From: Caldithrix sp964598255
Lineage (GTDB): Bacteria > Calditrichota > Calditrichia > Calditrichales > Calditrichaceae
Direction: 5' to 3'
DNA: 64,000 nt
Assembly (NCBI GenBank): GCA_964598255.1
Contig: CAZRBA010000130.1
Span: 1-64,000 of the forward strand
The position numbers and the translations under genes are program-made. Position 1 is the stretch's first letter, and each line of letters starts with the position of its first letter. Shown here one piece after another: positions 53,803 through 63,764 of this stretch. A model generated the notes under the pieces. The model was not told the DNA's origin, made no database searches, and worked only from the letters and a program-made list of their open reading frames with translations.

Positions 53803-55083
53803 ATGCACATGGAAAGACCACTAACACAACATATTCGTCCCGGAGAGCCTCCGTTAACGGCGGTTGAATATCAAAAAGTCGGCGGATACGAGGGGGTAAA
53901 GAAAGCCCTGAAAATGACGCCCAAAGAAGTTCAGGAAGAAGTAAAACGTGCCGGGTTGCGTGGCCGCGGCGGTGCAGGATTTCCCACCGGACTAAAGTGG
54001 AGCTTTGTTCCCTTGGGCCCGGATGCGCCGCGCCCCAAATATTTGGTAGCCAACGGCGACGAAATGGAACCGGGCACCTTTAAAGATCGCCTGCTCATCG
54101 AAGGCAATCCCCATCAACTTATCGAAGGCATGATTATCAGCGCCTATGCTATCGAAGCGGAAATCGGTTACATCTTTTTACGCTGGGCCTACAAAAAAGG
54201 CGCAGAATTAATCGAAAAAGCTCTGGCCGAAGCCTATGAATCCGGTTTTTTAGGCAAAAATATTTTGGGCAGCGGCTTTAATTTCGATTTGTATTTGCAT
54301 ACCAGTGCCGGGCGCTACATTTGCGGAGAAGAGACCGCTTTGCTTAATTCTTTGGAAGGCAAACGCGCCAACCCGCGCCCCAAACCGCCCTTCCCGCAAA
54401 CCAGCGGTTTGTTCGGCAAGCCGACCATTGTCAATAATATCGAAACCCTAAGCAACGTACCGCACATTTTACGTAACGGAGCCGACTGGTACCACAGCAT
54501 CAGTCACAGCGAAGACGCCGGTACCAAATTATTCGGCGTTAGCGGAAAAGTTAAACATCCGGGGCTGTGGGAATTGCCATTGGGCATTACACTGGGCGAG
54601 GTGCTTAACGAATATGCGGGCGGCATGCGCGAAGGATTGCAATTTAAAGGATTGCTGCCCGGCGGCGCTTCTACCGACTTTTTAACAAGTGATCATCTGG
54701 ATATCAAACTCGATTACGACGGTGTGGCCAAGGCCGGAAGCCGACTGGGTACCGGCACCATGATTGTTCTGGACGACAAAACCTGCGTGGTGGGGATGGT
54801 TAAAAATTTGGCACACTTTTTCGCTCAGGAATCGTGCGGATGGTGTACGCCCTGTCGCGAAGGATTGCCTTGGACGGAAAAAATTTTGCAATCCATCGAA
54901 AACGGCGCCGGCAAAATGGAAGACCTTGACATTTTAACCGGTATGACCAAAACCCTGGCGCCCGGTAACACCTTTTGTCCTCTGGCGCCGGGCGCAATGG
55001 AGCCGTTACAAAGTGCCTTAAAATATTTTCGCGAAGATTTTGAGCGTCACATTAAAGAGAAACGCTGCCCCTGGAGGTCTTAA
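53803..55083 (+). CDS. nuoF: NADH-quinone oxidoreductase subunit F
   Basis: 426 residues. NADH/FMN site RGRGGAGFPTGLKW and VANGDEMEPGTFKDR, ICGEETALLNSLEG, and the N3 cluster ligands SCGWCTPCREG plus the later TFCPLAP. The style of these segments is that of E. coli NuoF rather than the NuoF of most other phyla. NADH is oxidised here. Confidence 0.97.
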   Translation: MHMERPLTQHIRPGEPPLTAVEYQKVGGYEGVKKALKMTPKEVQEEVKRAGLRGRGGAGFPTGLKWSFVPLGPDAPRPKYLVANGDEMEPGTFKDRLLIEGNPHQLIEGMIISAYAIEAEIGYIFLRWAYKKGAELIEKALAEAYESGFLGKNILGSGFNFDLYLHTSAGRYICGEETALLNSLEGKRANPRPKPPFPQTSGLFGKPTIVNNIETLSNVPHILRNGADWYHSISHSEDAGTKLFGVSGKVKHPGLWELPLGITLGEVLNEYAGGMREGLQFKGLLPGGASTDFLTSDHLDIKLDYDGVAKAGSRLGTGTMIVLDDKTCVVGMVKNLAHFFAQESCGWCTPCREGLPWTEKILQSIENGAGKMEDLDILTGMTKTLAPGNTFCPLAPGAMEPLQSALKYFREDFERHIKEKRCPWRS

Positions 55084-55086
55084 CAA

Positions 55087-57783
55087 ATGGTAAAAATCAA
55101 TATAGACGGCAAAGATTACGAAGTTGAGCCGAAACACAATCTGCTCCAAACATTGCTTTCCATGGGATTCGATATACCCTATTTTTGCTGGCATCCGGCC
55201 ATGGGCTCCGTAGGTTCGTGCCGCCAATGCGCCGTTAAAAGGTACAAAGACGAAAACGATAGCAAAGGACGCATCATCATGTCTTGCATGGAGCCGGTGG
55301 TGGACGGCATGCGTATTTCCATAAACGATCCCGAAGTAAAACAATTCCGACAAAATTTAATCGAATTAACCATGACCAACCATCCGCACGATTGTCCCGT
55401 GTGTGATGAAGGCGGAGAGTGTCATCTGCAGGACGTTACCCTAATGTCCGGTCACAATTATCGCCGTTACGAATACAACAAACGTACACACAAAAATCAA
55501 TATTTAGGGCCGTTCATCAATCACGAAATGAACCGCTGCATTGCCTGTTACCGCTGTGTACGCTTTTACCGCGATTATGCCGGCGGACGCGATTTTAATG
55601 TATTTGCCTCGCGCAACCGTGTCTTTTTCGGACGTTACGAAGACGGGGTTTTACAAAACGAATTCAGCGGTAATCTGGTGGAAATTTGCCCCACCGGTGT
55701 TTTTACCGACAAAACCTTTAAAGAACATTTTACCCGCAAATGGGATTTAACCACCGCACCGACTATTTGCCAGAATTGCAGTCTCGGGTGCAACATTATT
55801 GCCGGTGAACGCTACGGAACCATTCGCCGCATTACCAGCCGTTACAACGAAGCGGTAAACGGCTACTTTATTTGCGATCGCGGGCGTTTCGGCTACGAAT
55901 ATGTAAACAGCGACCTGCGCATAAAAGAACCATTGCGTCGCGGGCAAGCCAGCGGCAAGCTGGAGGAAGTGGATGCGCAAACCGTATTTTCTTATTTTGA
56001 AAAGTTATTCAATAAAAAAGCACGCTTTTTAGGTATCGGTTCGCCGCGGGCCTCCTTAGAAGCCAACCATGCCTTGCAAATGCTGGTAGGCAAAGAGAAC
56101 TTTTTTGCCGGTGTTCATGAAGTCGATCAGCGGCTTACGCTAAAAGCATTACAACTTTTGCAAGAAAGTCCGGCGGAGGTTCCCTCTCTGCGCCAAACCG
56201 AAAAAGCCGATGCCGTTGTCGTATTAGGAGAAGACGTCACCAACACGGCACCCATGCTGGCTTTAAGTTTGCGTCAGGCCTCCCGCGTACAGGCAATGGA
56301 ACTTCCGGTTAAAGTTAACATTCCCACCTGGAACGAAAACGCAGTCAAAGAAATTATTCAGGACGAACACGGACCGTTTTTCGTACTAACCCCGAATAAT
56401 ACCAAATTGGATGATGTGGCCACTGCGGTTTACCGGCACGTCCCGCAAAACATCGCCCGTCTGGGACACGCCGTAGCCCATTTTATCGATCCCGACGCCC
56501 CGGCCGTGGACGACCTGAACGAATCGGAAAAAGCGCTGGCCGAACAAATTGCCGGAGAACTGCTCAAAGCAAAGCAGCCGTTGGTAGTTAGCGGAACCTC
56601 CTTGCAAGACGAGGGCCTGCTGGAAGCCGCAGCCAATATTACCGTAGCTTTGCGCAAACGCAATAAAACGCCATGGCTTTTCTTTACCTTGCCAGAAGCC
56701 AATAGCGCCGGTCTGGCATTAATCGATAATAAAAATTTAAACATGGCCTTCGAAAAAGCGCTGTCCGAAAAATACGACGCGCTCATCGTTCTGGAAAACG
56801 ATCTTTATCGCCGTTTGGAAACGGATCAGGCGGACAAATTTCTCGATGCCTTCGATCAAATTATTGTTCTTCATTATTTACCCAACCATACCACCGAGCA
56901 GGCGAACCTGGTTATTCCGGTGGGGCCATTTACCGAAACCGACGGCACCCTGGTCAACAACGAAGGTCGCGCGCAACGGTATTTTCAGGTTTTCGATCCG
57001 GGCGCTTCCGTTAAAGAAAGCTGGCGTTGGCTGGGCCAAATTATGGCACTGGGTACCCCCGGGGCCCATCGCAAATTGAACACCCTTGACGATTTTATCG
57101 AAGCTTTTATCGAAGACTACCCGCAATACGTCGGAGTAAAAGAAGCCGCGCCCGATGCCTCGTTCCGCGTTGCCGGGCAAAAAATTCCGCGCCAATCGCA
57201 TCGTTATTCCGGGCGGACTTCCATGTTGGCACACATTAATGTCAGCGAGCCCAAGCCCCCAGAAGATCCGGATTCGCCCATGAACTTTACCATGGAAGGC
57301 TATCAGGGGCCACAACCCGGCGCCGTGCTTTCGCGTTATTGGTATCCTGGCTGGAATTCCGTACAGGCTCTGAACAAATTTCAAATAGAAATCGGCGGCG
57401 GATTGCACGACGGTCGGCCTGGCGTACGCATTCTCGATTTTTCGCCCAAAGAAAAAGCGGACTATTTTAAACACATTTCGCCTAAATTCGAAAACCGCGC
57501 CAATACTTGGCTGGCGGTACCTTTGTACCATATTTTCGGCAGTGAAGAACTGAGCCTTTTTACCAAAGGAATTCGAGAACTTTCGCCGCAACCCTACATC
57601 TTGCTCAACGAAGCCGAAACCGAGGGCCTTGGCGATCAGGTTGCCGTTCTCATTAATAACCAAACTGTCGAGCTGAAATTGCACAAATCTGCCCATTGGC
57701 CCAAAGGTGCGGCCGGATTACCTTTGGGACTGCCCGGTATGGGTGTAATTAAATTTCCTATCTGGATTAAAATTTCGGGATAA
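55087..57783 (+). CDS. nuoG: NADH-quinone oxidoreductase subunit G
   Basis: 898 residues, close to E. coli NuoG. N-terminal 2Fe-2S ferredoxin domain (CWHPAMGSVGSCRQC), HDCPVCDEGGECHLQ, a 4Fe-4S domain (CIACYRCVRFY, ICPTGVF), then the extra N7 cluster with C228, C231, C235 (CQNCSLGC) and C263, followed by a molybdopterin-oxidoreductase-like domain with ETDGTLVNNEGRAQ. The C-terminal 120 residues are less conserved. It carries electrons from NuoF towards NuoI. Confidence 0.96.
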   Translation: MVKINIDGKDYEVEPKHNLLQTLLSMGFDIPYFCWHPAMGSVGSCRQCAVKRYKDENDSKGRIIMSCMEPVVDGMRISINDPEVKQFRQNLIELTMTNHPHDCPVCDEGGECHLQDVTLMSGHNYRRYEYNKRTHKNQYLGPFINHEMNRCIACYRCVRFYRDYAGGRDFNVFASRNRVFFGRYEDGVLQNEFSGNLVEICPTGVFTDKTFKEHFTRKWDLTTAPTICQNCSLGCNIIAGERYGTIRRITSRYNEAVNGYFICDRGRFGYEYVNSDLRIKEPLRRGQASGKLEEVDAQTVFSYFEKLFNKKARFLGIGSPRASLEANHALQMLVGKENFFAGVHEVDQRLTLKALQLLQESPAEVPSLRQTEKADAVVVLGEDVTNTAPMLALSLRQASRVQAMELPVKVNIPTWNENAVKEIIQDEHGPFFVLTPNNTKLDDVATAVYRHVPQNIARLGHAVAHFIDPDAPAVDDLNESEKALAEQIAGELLKAKQPLVVSGTSLQDEGLLEAAANITVALRKRNKTPWLFFTLPEANSAGLALIDNKNLNMAFEKALSEKYDALIVLENDLYRRLETDQADKFLDAFDQIIVLHYLPNHTTEQANLVIPVGPFTETDGTLVNNEGRAQRYFQVFDPGASVKESWRWLGQIMALGTPGAHRKLNTLDDFIEAFIEDYPQYVGVKEAAPDASFRVAGQKIPRQSHRYSGRTSMLAHINVSEPKPPEDPDSPMNFTMEGYQGPQPGAVLSRYWYPGWNSVQALNKFQIEIGGGLHDGRPGVRILDFSPKEKADYFKHISPKFENRANTWLAVPLYHIFGSEELSLFTKGIRELSPQPYILLNEAETEGLGDQVAVLINNQTVELKLHKSAHWPKGAAGLPLGLPGMGVIKFPIWIKISG

Positions 57784-57788
57784 TTGCA

Positions 57789-58748
57789 ATGAGTGAAATC
57801 GTAAAATATTTATTGATTATCGTCGGTGTGTTGGGTGTTATGTTAAGCATTGCCGCCCTGCTAATTTGGTACGAACGGCGCATGCTCTCGCTATGGCAAG
57901 ATCGGTACGGGCCAAACCGTGTGGGGCCGTTCGGTTTGTTACAGGTGATGGCCGACATGATTAAAATCTTTTTTAAAGAAGATTGGATCGCACCGTTTGC
58001 GGATAAATGGGTTTTTATTTTTGCGCCGACCATTGTGGTGGCCGCTGTTTTAATGGGCTTTGCCGTTGTTCCGTTTGCACCCGGCATTGTGGTTAACGAT
58101 ATGAACATCGGATTGCTCTTCTTTTTGGCCATGTCATCGTTAGGTGCTTACAGCATTTTTTTGGGAGGGCTGGCCTCCAACAACAAATATTCGCTTATCG
58201 GTTCCTTACGCGGAGCGGCTCAAATGATCTCTTACGAAGTATTCATGAGTATTTCGCTCATGGGTATTGTGCTGATGACCGGTTCGTTCAGTTTGGTAGA
58301 TATTGTTAACGCCCAAAAAAATATGTGGTTTGTTGTCCCGCAGTTTATCGGCTTTGTGATTTTTTTTATGGCCGGCGTGGCCGAAACTCATCGTGCGCCA
58401 TTCGATTTGCCCGAAGCCGAAAGCGAGTTGGTTGCTGGTTTCCATTCCGAATATTCGGGCATGAAATTCGGCATGTTTTTCGTAGGCGAATATCTGGGCA
58501 TTACGTTAATTTCGGCCATGATTGCCACCTTCTTTTTCGGCGGTTGGTTAGGCCCGAGCTTTTTGCCGCCCGTTGCCTGGTTTTTTATTAAAACGTTTTT
58601 CTTTATTACCATTTTTATTTTGCTGCGTGCCTCGTTACCGCGGCCGCGTTACGATCAGTTAATGGCCTTGGGCTGGAAAATACTGCTACCGCTATCCCTG
58701 CTGAATTTACTGGTTACGGCGGCCATAATTTTGTGGATCGGGGCCTAA
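57789..58748 (+). CDS. nuoH: NADH-quinone oxidoreductase subunit H
   Basis: 319 residues with eight membrane segments. The quinone-site signature RYGPNRVGPFGLLQVMAD, the acidic loop ETHRAPFDLPEAESELVAGF and the C-terminal LPRPRYDQLMALGWK are all present. It joins the quinone pocket to the proton-pumping arm. Confidence 0.96.
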   Translation: MSEIVKYLLIIVGVLGVMLSIAALLIWYERRMLSLWQDRYGPNRVGPFGLLQVMADMIKIFFKEDWIAPFADKWVFIFAPTIVVAAVLMGFAVVPFAPGIVVNDMNIGLLFFLAMSSLGAYSIFLGGLASNNKYSLIGSLRGAAQMISYEVFMSISLMGIVLMTGSFSLVDIVNAQKNMWFVVPQFIGFVIFFMAGVAETHRAPFDLPEAESELVAGFHSEYSGMKFGMFFVGEYLGITLISAMIATFFFGGWLGPSFLPPVAWFFIKTFFFITIFILLRASLPRPRYDQLMALGWKILLPLSLLNLLVTAAIILWIGA

Positions 58749-58774
58749 TTAAGAAACGTTCGTGAGGAGCATAA

Positions 58775-59290
58775 ATGTTTAGCATTTTACGCAGTATCTG
58801 GTTAACCTTATTACATACGTTCAGCAAACGGTTTACCATTCAATATCCGGAAGAAAAACCAAACCTTCCGGCACGCTGGCGCGGGCGCATTGTACTCACC
58901 CGCGATCCGGACGGTATGGAGCGCTGCGTGGCCTGTAACTTGTGTGCCGCGGCCTGCCCGGCGGATTGCATTTCCCTGCAGGCAACTCAGGACGAACACG
59001 GACGGCGTTACCCTGCTTTTTTTCGTATTAATTTTTCCCGTTGCATTTTTTGCGGATTCTGCGAAGACGCCTGCCCCACGTACGCCATTCAGCTTACACC
59101 CGATTTCGAATTGGCCGAATACGACCGTCAGAATTTGGTTTATGAAAAGGAAGAGCTGTTAATCGACGGACCGGGGAAATATCACGATTACAATTTTTAC
59201 CGTGTTTCAGGGTTAGCCATCCAAGGTAAAGACAAAGGCGAGGCCGAACATGAAGATCCGCCGATCGATATTCATGATCTGCGCGCGTAA
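58775..59290 (+). CDS. nuoI: NADH-quinone oxidoreductase subunit I
   Basis: 171 residues. Two 4Fe-4S motifs, CVACNLCAAACPADC and CIFCGFCEDACP, hold clusters N6a and N6b. It starts 26 bases after nuoH behind GAGGAG. A 152-base gap follows it, the largest in the operon. Confidence 0.96.
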   Translation: MFSILRSIWLTLLHTFSKRFTIQYPEEKPNLPARWRGRIVLTRDPDGMERCVACNLCAAACPADCISLQATQDEHGRRYPAFFRINFSRCIFCGFCEDACPTYAIQLTPDFELAEYDRQNLVYEKEELLIDGPGKYHDYNFYRVSGLAIQGKDKGEAEHEDPPIDIHDLRA

Positions 59291-59345
59291 GCAGCTTAAC
59301 CCAAATTAGCCGAAGCCAAAAAACGCAAGACAATTTTTACGCGCG
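59282..59345 (+). other. inverted repeat between nuoI and nuoJ
   Basis: CGCGCGTAA (59282-59290, including the nuoI stop) and TTACGCGCG (59337-59345) could form a 9-bp GC-rich stem with a 46-base loop in the operon mRNA. No T-run follows, so it is not a standard terminator. Confidence 0.3.
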
Positions 59346-59442
59346 TTAAAAACATTTTTCTTTTGTGACTTTTGAAAATTGGCAAAAACAACATCCAAAA
59401 CGATTTGGTTTGGGCACAAATTAAAATTCAAAGGAATCGTTA

Positions 59443-59979
59443 ATGACCGTATTTTTTTACATTGCCGCCATTATTGCCATCTTTTCTACATTAATGGTGA
59501 TCTCACGCACCAATGTCATTCATGCATTGTTGTACATGGTGGTTTCGTTGCTATCCACTGCCGTCATGTTTTTCATCATCGGGGCACCTTTTGTGGCCGC
59601 ACTCGAAATTATGATTTACGCCGGAGCTATTATTGTTTTATTTGTTTTTGTGGTAATGATGCTTAATTTGGGTAAGCCCGCCATTGAACAGGAAAAACAA
59701 TGGCTGGCCGGTTCCGGTTGGATTTTACCCTCTTTACTTTCGTTTATTTTGCTTATCGAAGTCATTTACATTATCTCGGCGGCTCCCGCGCATCCTGTAG
59801 CAGGCGTGGCTATTTCGCCCCGAATTGTGGGGCATTCCATGTTCACTACCTACCTAATCGGCGTGGAACTTTCGGCCATTCTTTTGCTGGCCGGTATTAT
59901 CGGAGCCTTTCATCTGGCCCGCAAAAAGAAACAAGTGGTTCACCGCTTTTTACAAAAATCACAAGGAGCCGAAAAATGA
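59443..59979 (+). CDS. nuoJ: NADH-quinone oxidoreductase subunit J
   Basis: 178 residues, five membrane segments. The conserved FVAALEIMIYAGAIIVLFVFVVMML with the pi-bulge helix and LGKPA follow the family. It helps couple quinone reduction to pumping. Its TGA overlaps nuoK by four bases. Confidence 0.95.
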   Translation: MTVFFYIAAIIAIFSTLMVISRTNVIHALLYMVVSLLSTAVMFFIIGAPFVAALEIMIYAGAIIVLFVFVVMMLNLGKPAIEQEKQWLAGSGWILPSLLSFILLIEVIYIISAAPAHPVAGVAISPRIVGHSMFTTYLIGVELSAILLLAGIIGAFHLARKKKQVVHRFLQKSQGAEK

Positions 59980-60284
59980 ATATGATCTCGTTAAATACGG
60001 GTCTGATTATTGCCGGAATTTTGTTTTCCGTCGGTTTTATCGGCGTAATGATTCGCCGCAATATGATTTTTATGTTGCTCTCCATCGAAATTATGATGAA
60101 TGCCGCTGGCCTGGCTTTTGTTTTTGCCGGTTCACGCTGGGGTGCGCCCGACGGACAAATTATGTTCATTTTTATTTTAACCATGGCAGCTGCCGAAGTT
60201 GCCGTTGGGTTAGCTTTGGCCATGCAACTCTATCAAAAATTCAAAACCCTTGACACCGATGCAGCCAGTAACATGAGGGGTTAA
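59976..60284 (+). CDS. nuoK: NADH-quinone oxidoreductase subunit K
   Basis: 102 residues, the normal NuoK length. Three membrane helices with the two conserved glutamates in LLSIEIMMNAAG and TMAAAEVAVGLAL. AAGGAG lies ahead of the ATG at 59976. The same frame is open further back to 59700, but that part is only the shadow of nuoJ. Confidence 0.95.
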   Translation: MNMISLNTGLIIAGILFSVGFIGVMIRRNMIFMLLSIEIMMNAAGLAFVFAGSRWGAPDGQIMFIFILTMAAAEVAVGLALAMQLYQKFKTLDTDAASNMRG

Positions 60285-60285
60285 T

Positions 60286-62178
60286 ATGTACAATCTTCTT
60301 TGGCTTGTTCCAGCGCTTCCTTTCGCAGGATTTTTGATCTTAGCCTTTTGGGGTAAAAAATTGGGCAAACGCCTTTCTTCTTGGGTTGGCGTGGGTTCCG
60401 TTGGCATTTCGGCATTGATTACTTTGCTAATCGGTTTCCGCTTTTTAACCAATCCACCGCAGGGACATGCATTTTCCCAAAAATTATGGTCTTGGATCGC
60501 TGTCGATACCTTCCACGTAAACATTGCCTTGCATTTGGATGCGCTTTCTTTGGTTTTTATTTTTGTCATTACCTTTGTCGGCTTTTTTATTCATCTCTAC
60601 TCAACCGAATACATGGCCGACGATAAAGGATACAGCCGTTTTTTTGCTTACATGAATCTGTTTGTCGGCGCCATGCTTATCCTCGTTTTGGGCGACAGCC
60701 TGTTACTTTTGTATTTGGGCTGGGAAGGCGTCGGTTTGTGCAGCTATTTGCTTATCGGCTTTTGGTATAACGATCCGGCTAACGGCTATGCGGCTCGCAA
60801 AGCGTTTATCGTTACGCGCGTCGGCGATGCGGCAATGGCTATCGGGTTATTTTTATTATTTACCAGTTTTGGTACTCTGGATATTCAAAAAATCTTAAAT
60901 GCCGCCCCTCAAACCTGGCCGGTAGGTAACCACATGGCCATTTTAGCCACTCTGTTGCTCTTGGGCGGAGCCGTGGGAAAATCGGCCCAACTTCCGTTGC
61001 AGGTTTGGTTGCCGGATGCTATGGCCGGCCCTACGCCTACCAGTGCGTTAATTCATGCAGCAACTATGGTAACCGCCGGTGTTTATTTGATTGCGCGTAT
61101 GCACGGTTTGTACGAATTGGCACCGCAATCTATGCTGGCCGTGGCTGTTGTGGGCATGGCCACCTTGTTGATTGCCGGATTTGCAGCGATTGCCCAAACC
61201 GATATTAAACGCGTACTTGCTTATTCAACCGTCAGCCAAATCGGATATATGTTTTTGGCATTGGGCGTGGGTGCCTGGAGTGCCGGTGTGTTCCATTTTA
61301 TGATTCATGCCTTTTTTAAGGCTTTGCTCTTTTTGGGAGCAGGAGCCATCATTTTGGCACAACATCACGAACAGAATATGTTTAAAATGGGTGGATTGGC
61401 CAAAGCGTTGCCTGTCACTTTTTGGACATTTTTAATTGCTTCCGGATCGTTAGCCGCCGTGCCACTAATTACCGCCGGTTTTTACAGTAAAGACGCTATT
61501 ATCTGGTACGCCTGGTCAGGCCCGGGCGGAAATATTTATTTGTGGATCGGCGCGGTATTCGGTGCTATTCTAACGGGATTTTACACATTTCGCATGGTAT
61601 TCGTTACCTTTTTTGGCAAGCAGAAAATCGACATCAGCCATCATCCCAAATGGACTATTCATATTCCGCTTATCGTACTGGCCTTTTTCGCTTTGTTCGG
61701 CGGGTTTATCGAATTGCCCGGCACCATGGGCCATGTCACCTTATTTAGTGATTTCATGAAATCCGTTTTACCTGTCGAAGTCGGGCATCATGAAAGCGCC
61801 TCTCTGGAGTTGTTTTCACAAGTTCTGACCGCTGTGCTGGCTTTGTTGGCCATTTACGCTTCTTATGTTCTTTATATGAAAAAGATGAATGTAGTAACGC
61901 GCTTTACCAATACCGCTTTGGGCGGCGCTTTGCAATCGTTCTTTCTATCTGGTCTGGGATTCGATTGGCTCTACGAACGCCTTTTTATTCGTCCGTATGT
62001 TTGGATTGCACGCATTAACAAACGCGATTTTGTGGATTTGTTTTTTGTTTTCCTGGCTTGGATTTCGCGCCAGTTCCATTATTTGTTCGCTTACACCCAG
62101 TCGGGTAGAGTTCGTCGGTTTGTTCTGGGCTTAGCCCTTGGAGCAGTGGTATCAATAACAATTGTGGTGTTCTTATGA
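60286..62178 (+). CDS. nuoL: NADH-quinone oxidoreductase subunit L
   Basis: 630 residues of the Mrp-type antiporter family. Key features: YLGWEGVGLCSYLLIG with the TM5 glutamate, LPLQVWLPDAMAGPTPTSALIHAATMVTAGVYL, and the long lateral C-terminal helix. It is the distal proton channel. ATG follows the nuoK stop by one base and the end overlaps nuoM by four. Confidence 0.97.
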   Translation: MYNLLWLVPALPFAGFLILAFWGKKLGKRLSSWVGVGSVGISALITLLIGFRFLTNPPQGHAFSQKLWSWIAVDTFHVNIALHLDALSLVFIFVITFVGFFIHLYSTEYMADDKGYSRFFAYMNLFVGAMLILVLGDSLLLLYLGWEGVGLCSYLLIGFWYNDPANGYAARKAFIVTRVGDAAMAIGLFLLFTSFGTLDIQKILNAAPQTWPVGNHMAILATLLLLGGAVGKSAQLPLQVWLPDAMAGPTPTSALIHAATMVTAGVYLIARMHGLYELAPQSMLAVAVVGMATLLIAGFAAIAQTDIKRVLAYSTVSQIGYMFLALGVGAWSAGVFHFMIHAFFKALLFLGAGAIILAQHHEQNMFKMGGLAKALPVTFWTFLIASGSLAAVPLITAGFYSKDAIIWYAWSGPGGNIYLWIGAVFGAILTGFYTFRMVFVTFFGKQKIDISHHPKWTIHIPLIVLAFFALFGGFIELPGTMGHVTLFSDFMKSVLPVEVGHHESASLELFSQVLTAVLALLAIYASYVLYMKKMNVVTRFTNTALGGALQSFFLSGLGFDWLYERLFIRPYVWIARINKRDFVDLFFVFLAWISRQFHYLFAYTQSGRVRRFVLGLALGAVVSITIVVFL

Positions 62179-63764
62179 CATTAACATTTTTATTCGCATG
62201 GTTACTTTTTGGCGGGCTGGTTGCCTGGCTTTCAGGCAAATGGAGCAAAAACGCTCCGCGCTGGATTTCGATTTTTGTTCTTACGGTACACTTAGTTGTG
62301 ACCATTCGTTTGTGGATTTCTTATTTGGCTCATAACGGCTTTGGTTTGAAAACAGGCCAATGGTTTTTAACGGAAAAAGCTGCCTGGATTCCCCAATGGG
62401 GAATTTCCTATTTCTTGGCGATTGACGGATTAAGCATTCTGCTTTTGGTATTAACGAGTTTTTTGGGATTGCTGGCCGTTGCCTGTTCGTGGAAAGGAAT
62501 CCAAACCAAAGTCGGATTTTTCCACTTTAATTTGCTCTGGATTTTGGCCGGAATTTCCGGTGTGTTTATGGCTCTTGATTTGTTCTTGTTCTACTTTTTC
62601 TGGGAAATCATGCTCATCCCGCTTTATTTTCTAATTGGCATTTGGGGGCATAGCAACCGCATCTACGCTACTTTAAAATTCTTCATTTTTACCCAAGCCA
62701 GCGGTTTATTCATGCTTATTTCCATTTTGGGGTTGTTTTTCATCCACGGGCACAACACCGGCCATTACACCTTTAACTACCTTGAATTGATCGGTACTTC
62801 CGTTTCGCCCAAAATTGCCTTTTGGCTGATGCTGGGCTTTTTTCTGGGATTCGGAGTTAAACTTCCCGTTGTCCCGGTTCACACCTGGCTGCCCGATGCG
62901 CACACCGAAGCCCCGACAGCCGGTAGCGTGGTCCTTGCCGGATTAGTACTTAAAGCCGGAGCTTACGGCTTTATCCGCTTTTTAATGCCCCTTTTCCCTC
63001 AGGCTGGGAAAGAATTCGCCACCGTGGCCATGGTGCTGGGTATTATCGGCATTATCTATGCGGCAATCGTTGCTTTTGCCCAAACCGATCTTAAACGTCT
63101 GGTCGCTTACACCAGTGTGAGCCACATGGGTTTTGTATTGCTGGGCATTTTTGCCTGGAATCAACTGGCATTACAAGGCGCCATGATGATCATTATCTCC
63201 CATGCACTCAGCACGGGCGCTCTCTTTATTTTGGTGGGTGATTTGTACGATCGTTTACACACCCGCGATATGGACAAACTGGGCGGCCTTTGGGATGTGG
63301 TGCCGCGTTTCGGCGGATTCGGTATGGTGTTTGCTATGGCCTCGTTAGGCTTGCCAGGATTAGCCAATTTTGTCGGTGAAATTTTAGTGCTAATGGGTGT
63401 TTTTCAGGTAAATGTGGTTATTGCCTCATTAGCCACGCTCGGCTTTATTGCAGCTACCATTTACTCCTTATGGATGATTCAACGTACTTTCTTCGGTAAA
63501 AATAAAAACAATTACACCGTTCCGGATGCCACCCCGCGGGAAATCGGTATTTTAGGGGCCTTGGTTGTCACCTTGGTCTGGCTGGGATTATTCCCGAATA
63601 CGGTTCTAAAAACATCGAAAAACGCCTTTCATCATTTGCAAGAAATCGTGAACCGTTCCGCATACAAACAAACAGAACAACTACAAATCGGGCCGGAAGG
63701 CCTTCAGCCTCAATCAAACAAATCACAAAGTGTCAGTGGCTCGAATTACGGAGACATGAAATGA
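62175..63764 (+). CDS. nuoM: NADH-quinone oxidoreductase subunit M
   Basis: 529 residues. FYFFWEIMLIPLYFLIG with the TM5 glutamate, KLPVVPVHTWLPDAHTEAPTAGSV and VAYTSVSHMGFVLLG identify this antiporter-like proton channel. The C terminus has a hydrophilic Gln/Ser-rich tail of about 30 residues not usual in the family. The TGA overlaps the nuoN start. Confidence 0.97.
   Translation: MTLTFLFAWLLFGGLVAWLSGKWSKNAPRWISIFVLTVHLVVTIRLWISYLAHNGFGLKTGQWFLTEKAAWIPQWGISYFLAIDGLSILLLVLTSFLGLLAVACSWKGIQTKVGFFHFNLLWILAGISGVFMALDLFLFYFFWEIMLIPLYFLIGIWGHSNRIYATLKFFIFTQASGLFMLISILGLFFIHGHNTGHYTFNYLELIGTSVSPKIAFWLMLGFFLGFGVKLPVVPVHTWLPDAHTEAPTAGSVVLAGLVLKAGAYGFIRFLMPLFPQAGKEFATVAMVLGIIGIIYAAIVAFAQTDLKRLVAYTSVSHMGFVLLGIFAWNQLALQGAMMIIISHALSTGALFILVGDLYDRLHTRDMDKLGGLWDVVPRFGGFGMVFAMASLGLPGLANFVGEILVLMGVFQVNVVIASLATLGFIAATIYSLWMIQRTFFGKNKNNYTVPDATPREIGILGALVVTLVWLGLFPNTVLKTSKNAFHHLQEIVNRSAYKQTEQLQIGPEGLQPQSNKSQSVSGSNYGDMK

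Noticed and set aside
56878..57696. Minus-strand frame of 272 codons inside nuoG
   Set aside because: Long only because of codon composition of nuoG; no family features.
59700..60284. Long frame ending as NuoK
   Set aside because: Only the part from 59976 is NuoK; the front is the shadow of nuoJ.
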